Shown here in pieces: positions 57,918 through 64,000 of a stretch of DNA of 64,000 bases; position 1 is the first letter of the stretch; each line of letters begins with the position of its first letter. The position numbers were made by a program, and so were the translations under genes. The notes under the pieces are model-generated. The model searched no databases and had not been told where the DNA came from. It saw only the letters and a list, made by a program, of their open reading frames with translations. Source of the stretch: Cheiracanthium punctorium (lineage: Eukaryota > Arthropoda > Arachnida > Araneae > Cheiracanthiidae); assembly GCA_038373885.1 (NCBI GenBank), contig JAWZYV010016058.1, positions 186,001-250,000 on the forward strand, read 5' to 3'.

Positions 57918-58575
57918 ATCGAATAGAAACGCATTATCAAAATACAGGTATATCCATAAAGCGTTCAGAATTTTAGTTTTCATGAATTTTTAGACGTAGG
58001 TGCGAGTACGGCATAACCGCGAACCTTGATTCAAGAACGAAAGCTGATAGGCCTGAGGTTGGTGGAAAACAGCTAAGTTGCAATGTTACCATACTGGAAA
58101 CGGTTTTAAATTCCGAGAACCCAGTACCTTATCAAATCACTTCTGCTTCAACTCCCCTCGGCCATTCTTATCAGTCTTGAATCCCACATGTATGTACAAT
58201 TTTTTTTTTTTTTTCGATTGTAAATTTGCTATAAAAATATTTTTTTTTTTTGTCTTTAACATGACCATCAATTTTGAAAATTAAAACGGACTCAAATATT
58301 TTTTTTTCTTTAATTGAACCGAAATTACATACTGTTTTTAAGTATTAGTACTCAAAAAACCAAAACTAATTTTAACAAATATTTCAGGAATCCAGTCTTT
58401 TATTTGTTTTCTTAGTATTCAATACTTTTTTTATGTATGGCTTATAACACGCAGCAATTCCTTTCCATTTCTTTACATATATTAGTCACTTGTTTGAAAC
58501 AATGGAATTTATTATTTAAAAAAAATTCTCATTACAAATGAAGATTTTAAAATGGTTGGTTTACTTCCCATTTAT

Positions 58576-58611
<36 letters not shown>

Positions 58612-58617
58612 CACTAC

Positions 58618-58651
<34 letters not shown>

Positions 58652-61480
58652 TATTTTTATTACTATTATTATTTATTACTATCCATGATCATTCTAAATT
58701 GAAAATGGGAAATGAAATTCACGTTTTAGACATAACTAAGTTTGGGCATTTAATACTTTTTGAATAACATTTATTGGAAAATGTTGGTCATAATTCCGGA
58801 TTAGAATTATTGAATTTTATTCAGATAAATATTTTCCATTTTTATTTTTCGCTGTCGCCCGCCTCAAGCAATATTCTTGAGCAATGCGAACAAAATGAAT
58901 TCTGCAACAATAAAATCACTGAATCTAGAAAAAGAAAGCAATCATGAATTCCCTTTAGGTAAATGAGAAAAGTTTAATGAACTTTCTTCCAGTTTTCTAA
59001 CACCCTTTATTCTATTTAGGGTAAAAATAATTATTATTCCCAAAAAATTCGTTGTTAAATATTTATTCTAATAATTCCGAATTTATTTTCGCACAGAACA
59101 AAGACAATTCAGCACAAAGTCTATGAGACATAAGAATAAATATTTTATGAAATTATTAAGGTAATCATAAAAATATGTTTTCACTAAGGGTAAAGCATTT
59201 TACAAAATATTTACAGTTAAATCGTATAATATCTTACTTTATTGGAAGCAATGTAAATATTTGTTATTAATTGTTTTAAAAATCTTATCGAAAGTTTGCA
59301 TTAGTAATATATAACTGCAGCAATATGCGTATGTTTTCATTTCGTATTGGCAGTGGGAGAAGTTCTTAACCAAACCTTTCGAATAGAATAATCCTAGTTT
59401 AAGTACCTGTAATCACACACAAAATATTATTGCGTTTAACGTGTTAACATATCCCTGTGCTTCTATATGGTGCATTTTAAATTAAATTAAATAGCCCTAA
59501 TGAAGATTTTTTTTCTTAGCATTTTGCATCGTGCATTTTCTATTGAGAGAAGCATTATATAAGGATAGAACAAGCTTCATTCAAAAGAAAGTAACTTGTT
59601 CAATAACACTTAGTGTTGATTGGACAAGTTGACATTAAGTTGCCATTTGTTTAATTTGAGTCACTTTGAAAGAAAGGCTATATTACAAAAGATTAGGATT
59701 GTAATAAGTAACTTTTGTAGGATAAATCTAGTAATACACTCGAATATTTTCAGTGACCTTTTTAAAATAAAAGCATTACATTTTTATTTAGTTCCTATTT
59801 TGAACTGCAGGAGTTTTCAGCCTTGAATATAGTAAAAAATAAAGAGGCGTGTTTACTACAGATAACGAAGTTTAGGAAATAATCTAATAAATTTGAAATC
59901 ATGCAAGTCAGTTTACATTAAATGTGAGCGGCACACTGTTATGACCCACAGCCGTTATATGTATTATTAAAAGTATCGGCTGTGTGAACTTGATTCATTT
60001 CTAAGGGGAAAAAACTTTATTTTAACAACTTCCGTTGTTTCCATGAGAAATGAAGATTTGTTTTGAAAAGCATGTAAGCATTTCATGTATAAAAATGAAT
60101 GTAAGTAAAAAATTACAGTTATTACTCTAAATTCCTGATTTCTTATTTTAGAATGATCAGTTTAAAGCTTTAATATAAAATACTTTTAAGCTAGCTTTTT
60201 CCTTTTCTTATTTTACCTTTTGATATCTATGTTCAATTTATTCAGAATGATAGTAAAATATTTTATAGTACGTTAAAACTATCTCCAAAATCGGTAAAAA
60301 AGTATGTTACAAATTCTGCAGTCAGTTTATCATATTTTCAAAAAAAAAAATATTTTGACAGCGATATTCCTTTTTTGGATAAGAGAAAATTGATTTATAA
60401 CATTTGAACGAACTGTCAGAAATAGGAAGTCATGCAGATGTCAAACGCCAGGGGGGTTCTGAAAAGACATGTCTTCTTAGATTTTGATGGATCCTTGGTA
60501 ATTTGAAATAACACAGCTTTTTGACGAAAGTTCCTTTTTAAAATGAGAAATACATATTATTTTATTTTTATGTCAATCACGTATAATTTATAAGCTTTTC
60601 AAAAAATCTTGCCGAATCGAAAGAAATAAGTCCTCTAACTCATTTTTCTGTTTCATACGTTTTTCATCATCTAGAAATGTTTTGAACACATAAATTAATG
60701 AATGAAAAATCTAAGTGAAAGGCTCTTTTTTGAATCATAAAATGAATTAGCATAATTCCTTTTGATAAAAATATAAAATTAATTTTCAATGTGAAAAGCA
60801 TTAGATTTAGTGAGGCGCAACAAACAGCACTCCACACGCAATACACTCTAAAACGGTTTTGCTGAACATTAAAAAATTCGACGGAGCCATAAAAGCAAAC
60901 TCAACCCCATTTGGTTCGTTTGATCTTTCAAAACTAATGAAAAAGTTGCAATTTTTCACCAACATATAACGATATATTACAGGTAGTTACAGTCAGCGAT
61001 GGTATCGTTAGGTAAGCTAAAAAAGTATTTCCAAGAGCTTGTGGGCGGCAACATTTATCTTGGCTAATGCAAAAAGTGTTTAGGTAGTATCCCCATCTGC
61101 CTGTTTGCCGGGAATACATTTAGCTACAGCTATTACTGATATGTACCTTTCATAGGCACTATCATTTGAACATAATTGCCATTTAAAGATTCGATATTTT
61201 ACCAGAATATTGTTCTTTTCTTTTCTGGTGTATTATTTTTTTTTTCCGAACTCAAGTTTCGACCTGCCTATGGTTATGGTTGAGCACCAAATGCTGGAGC
61301 AAGGCTGCGCATCTGTCGAACCACTTTTTCAGTGTCATGTGATAGTGAAATAACGGTACTACATTTATAGCAGTATAGACAAAGTCTTTACATCTGAAAG
61401 TAATTCGTAAAGCATAGTTAGAAACAGGGCTTCTCTCTCTCTCTTGAGCCGTATTTTTTTCTTTTCGATTCAACTAAAAA
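57918..61480. other. AT-rich sequence with (ACT)n/(TTA)n microsatellite
   Basis: A compound microsatellite of about 14 ACT units then about 15 ATT/TTA units spans about 58577-58680. A short imperfect hairpin (AACTTGTTCAATAACAC..TGTTGATTGGACAAGTT) lies at 59597-59633. The tract 61433-61445 is (CT)n. No gene recognised. Confidence 0.6.
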
Positions 61481-61487
61481 AGATATA

Positions 61488-61803
61488 TCGGTTCAGTTCC
61501 GGTTTTCGTTCCGCCAAAAATAACAGTTTTCGGTTTCCGGTTCAGCTCCAAATGTATAATTTTATTTTACGCATATTCTTATTTGTACTAAAACTATATC
61601 ATAGACAAAAAAATGTAATTCTATCAAAATTTAGAAGATTTTATTTACGTTAAATTAGAAATTATAGATAAGTCGGTTACAGTCCAAAATGACTGAAATT
61701 ATATCGAACCGAAATAAACCGATATTTCTTTCGATTCAGTCCCGGTTTTCGTTCCGACAAAAATAACGGTTTTTCTGGTTTTCGGTTCAGTTCCAGTTCG
61801 AAG
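61488..61803. repeat. Two direct copies of a GGTTCAGTTCC-rich block
   Basis: GGTTTTCGTTCCGCCAAAAA plus TAACAGTTTTCGG (from 61500) recurs as GGTTTTCGTTCCGACAAAAA plus TAACGGTTTTTC (from 61744), each bracketed by (G)GTTCAGTTCC-like motifs and about 240 bp apart. Confidence 0.75.
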
Positions 61804-62344
61804 ACTTGGTTAGAAACGATGCTTAAAATTTTATGAAAATGCAGGAATGTAGTTTAACATTTTAAAATCAGAATTTACCCTCTTTAAAAATGAAAAAAAC
61901 CACTTTCAATAGTAGTGTAAGAGTAATAATAATGTCATATTTTATGATCACAGTACTATGATAAAGGAAGCCCAGGCATATCTAGAGGTAATTTGTGGGT
62001 TAGCATGGGAAAAATAAAGGAAATTCTTACCTGTCGATACTAGACAATCAATACCAGATAACTGTCACTTCCAATCATTAACCAGATAGATAAAAAAACG
62101 AAGCCATTCATTAGGAGACATGATTTTTACCAATGCCATATGCAATTTAATAGTCGTGAAATATGAGGTAAGAATATATAATTTTAAGTATATAAGATTT
62201 GACTGTTTGACACTCTAAACAGAAGGAAAATTACTGAACGTAACGCTACAAAATATATCAAAGTTAATAATAACATTAATTATGATTTCTTGAAATTATT
62301 TTATGCTTATATTGAAGTACAATTATCTCTATTTGGTTACTTGC
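61804..62344. other. AT-rich sequence, no gene recognised
   Basis: No supported structure. Confidence 0.5.
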
Positions 62345-62625
62345 TGCCCAGCAAACACACTACTGCCCGCAAAATGACGGCAAGGTACCCGCCGTGCTGG
62401 CAAAGTGCCGTATGCCGGGAGCACAGTACATTGCCGCCAGTTTAAAGTCACTGCAATACCAATGCCTGAAAAATGCATATGCGCCAGTACATTGCCAGTA
62501 ATGGCGAAATGCCTGTCGCGCCCATGTGTCTAAAACATGCACGCCATAGTTAACGGCGTGGTACTGTTTAAAATGTACCGGGCCAGCACTTTTTAGAGGT
62601 AATGGGCCAGTAAATATTTCGTAGT
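62345..62625. repeat. GC-rich repeat fragment, TGCC/GGCA-dense
   Basis: It starts with TGCTGCCCAGCAAACACAC and is dense in TGCCG, GGCAA and GCCAG words. CAGTACATTGCC is present twice (62426 and 62490). It looks like one end of a TIR element of the CCCAG type (compare 49984), with the other end not found. Confidence 0.45.
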
Positions 62626-63500
62626 GTTAGCATAAAATTTCGTTATTTCATTTAAATAAATGGGACCTATATCAGATGTCGGCCCGAGGCCGCACGTTGG
62701 CTTAATCAAACTCTGATAGGCGTTCATATTATTATTATTATTATTGGATGTGAAGCGTGGTGAATTAGTTCATATTGGACTTTCATATTTTAGTACTGTT
62801 ACATAAAAATGTAACACTCTTAGCAGATGTCAACAACACACATGTGTATGTAAACAACACAACTCTTTGCCACTCACGGCAAGAGAAATTTTTAACCGTC
62901 ATCAATCGCGCCTTGCGAACGTCCCCAGTCTGTGAAACGCTACGTCATAGGAGAAACTGGTTCTCCGTATCTCCGATCAGCAGAGTCGAAAGGAATGACT
63001 CCGAGAGAAAAAAAAGATGAGAATTTCCCCACGAGTATGTGTGGCAACAGCTTTCAAAAAGAAGTTCGTTAGAAGGACGCTGACTCAGTTGGACATAAAT
63101 CATGAGGTAGCTACGACGTTTCGTTGGCGAAGGGGGTTTCCCAGTAGAAATTCCGCGTGGCTTCCAGCCATTTTGGGGACTGGGAGAGCCCCAAGCAAAG
63201 TTAATTTTTGGAGATAATTTTCTCCACTGCGAAAATATAATTAATTCGTTGTAGCTGTGACGAAGATGAGAACTGTCGTCGGAAATTTTCGAAAAAGAAA
63301 TAAATCGTAGCCATGTTAGTAATTTGTAAAGTCATGTAAATTTTTTTTTCTTCGGTGAATCATCTTTATACTGTGAAGAAGAACCTGATTTCTTCAATAA
63401 TCTTTAGTGCCGAGAGACGGTAAAAAAAAAAGGTTCAACTCTAATCACCTTTTAAATTCTTGTGAGAAAATAACAAGTGAAAGTTTGCAACATTTTATTT
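62626..63500. other. GC-richer sequence with (ATT)n; possible gene flank
   Basis: (ATT)n lies at about 62727-62744. The 62870-63220 stretch is CpG-richer than most of the window and carries open frames on both strands (for example a minus-strand ATG in AAAATGGCTGG near 63174), none recognised. It could be intron 1 or a promoter flank of the candidate exon to the right. Confidence 0.3.
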
Positions 63501-63509
63501 TTGACTCAC

Positions 63510-63552
63510 CCACGAGGTTTTCGTATCGCCGAAGCGTCACCTGGGCGGCCAT
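63510..63552 (-). other. Candidate first coding exon (minus strand)
   Basis: On the minus strand an ATG at 63552-63550 reads MAAQVTLRRYENLV and reaches a consensus splice donor, G|GTGAGT (GT at 63509-63508). The ATG sits in TCAATATGGCCGCC, a YY1-like context often found at metazoan start codons. The CpG content of the short exon stands out against the AT-rich flanks. The plus strand is also open here (68 codons from 63407), so the call depends on the splice site. I do not recognise the protein and cannot place exon 2. Confidence 0.3.
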
Positions 63553-63559
63553 ATTGAAT

Positions 63560-64000
63560 CATCTAGGTGTAACTTACAACAAATCGACTAAAGTGCTTTA
63601 CATTCTTACATGATGGTGTGATTCATCGAGATCATCAAAATTTGTGTGGCTGAATCTGCCAGGTGCAAATAAATTTTTGGAGAGACTTGAGAAAGAACTG
63701 CCAAAACCTAGAACTTTGTGTTGATCTGCAATCAGAACTATCATCATCTGAGTTTCAATTATCTACAACAAGGACTGGTATCTGTACTACTGTCTTGTGG
63801 TAAATATTAAATTTAAGGAAAAGTTTCTCCAATGTATCAAATTTCATAATTGTGATTAATTTCATATTTCATATCTTCACAAAATTAATATGCCACTCTT
63901 AAATACTTCAGAGTTTTCCAATTGAAGTATACTGGCAAAATTTTCATTTTTCAAAATGACATCAGTGTGATATTTGTGTCGATAATATGCCCATTAAAGT
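63560..64000. other. AT-rich window end, no gene recognised
   Basis: If the exon to the left is real this would be its upstream flank. No TATA box or initiator is convincing. Confidence 0.4.

Noticed and set aside
58552..58767. Tyr-rich 71-codon frame
   Set aside because: It is the translation of an (ACT)n/(TTA)n microsatellite.

Overview
The window looks like a gene-poor, AT-rich piece of nuclear DNA from an arthropod, most likely an araneomorph (orb-weaver type) spider. The evidence is poly-T/A tracts, (TA)n, (TTA)n and (ACT)n microsatellites, introns and splice-like signals, no bacterial-style operons, and many dead DNA transposons. The transposase fragments closely resemble Tc1 and mariner families I recall from Araneus and Trichonephila genomes. 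The spider assignment rests on memory of those families, not on a search. No intact protein-coding gene, functional tRNA, rRNA or CRISPR array is visible.

Layout. At 1.36-2.8 kb there is a promoter with two three-unit heat-shock elements, a TATA box and initiators, followed by a possible two-exon transcript with a 20-codon ORF and a poly(A) signal. At 3.35-4.39 kb lies a dead mariner-like element. From 4.4 to 16.7 kb there is mostly featureless AT-rich DNA, with a 73-bp palindrome near 8.28 kb and one copy of a repeat family at 12.4 kb. At 16.7-26.2 kb there are repeat fragments, a foldback MITE (19.86-20.34 kb), a Tc1 transposase relic carrying a templated inverted duplication (20.6-21.6 kb) and a truncated mariner-like transposase (25.45-26.2 kb). 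At 28.9-31.0 kb there are diverged copies of an unidentified repeat that recurs at 56.8 kb. At 31.8-40.8 kb there is a run of non-autonomous elements: piggyBac-like, mariner-like, a hairpin-rich MITE at 37.3 kb, and a long-TIR mariner remnant.

At 41.99-43.49 kb sits an almost complete Tc1 copy with perfect TIRs and three stop codons. At 43.98-44.23 kb there is a candidate terminal exon of a host gene. At 45.7-48.7 kb a decayed Gypsy-type LTR retrotransposon lies on the minus strand. At 49.98-51.10 kb there is a TIR element packed with AAGCTTGA-type palindromes and containing a tRNA-like SINE head. At 51.23-52.63 kb is a second Tc1 copy. At 54.97-57.9 kb are two more MITEs. At 61.5-63.6 kb are GC-richer repeats and a candidate minus-strand first coding exon ending at a consensus splice donor.

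The genes do not form a pathway. The window reads as a graveyard of Tc1/mariner elements, MITEs, SINE-like sequences and one LTR element, with at most three candidate pieces of host genes: the heat-shock-type promoter unit, the 44 kb terminal exon and the 63.5 kb first exon. The most interesting untested signals are the heat-shock-type promoter, the 44.0 kb terminal exon, the shared 28.9/30.8/56.8 kb repeat family, and the nested-palindrome MITE at 37.3 kb.
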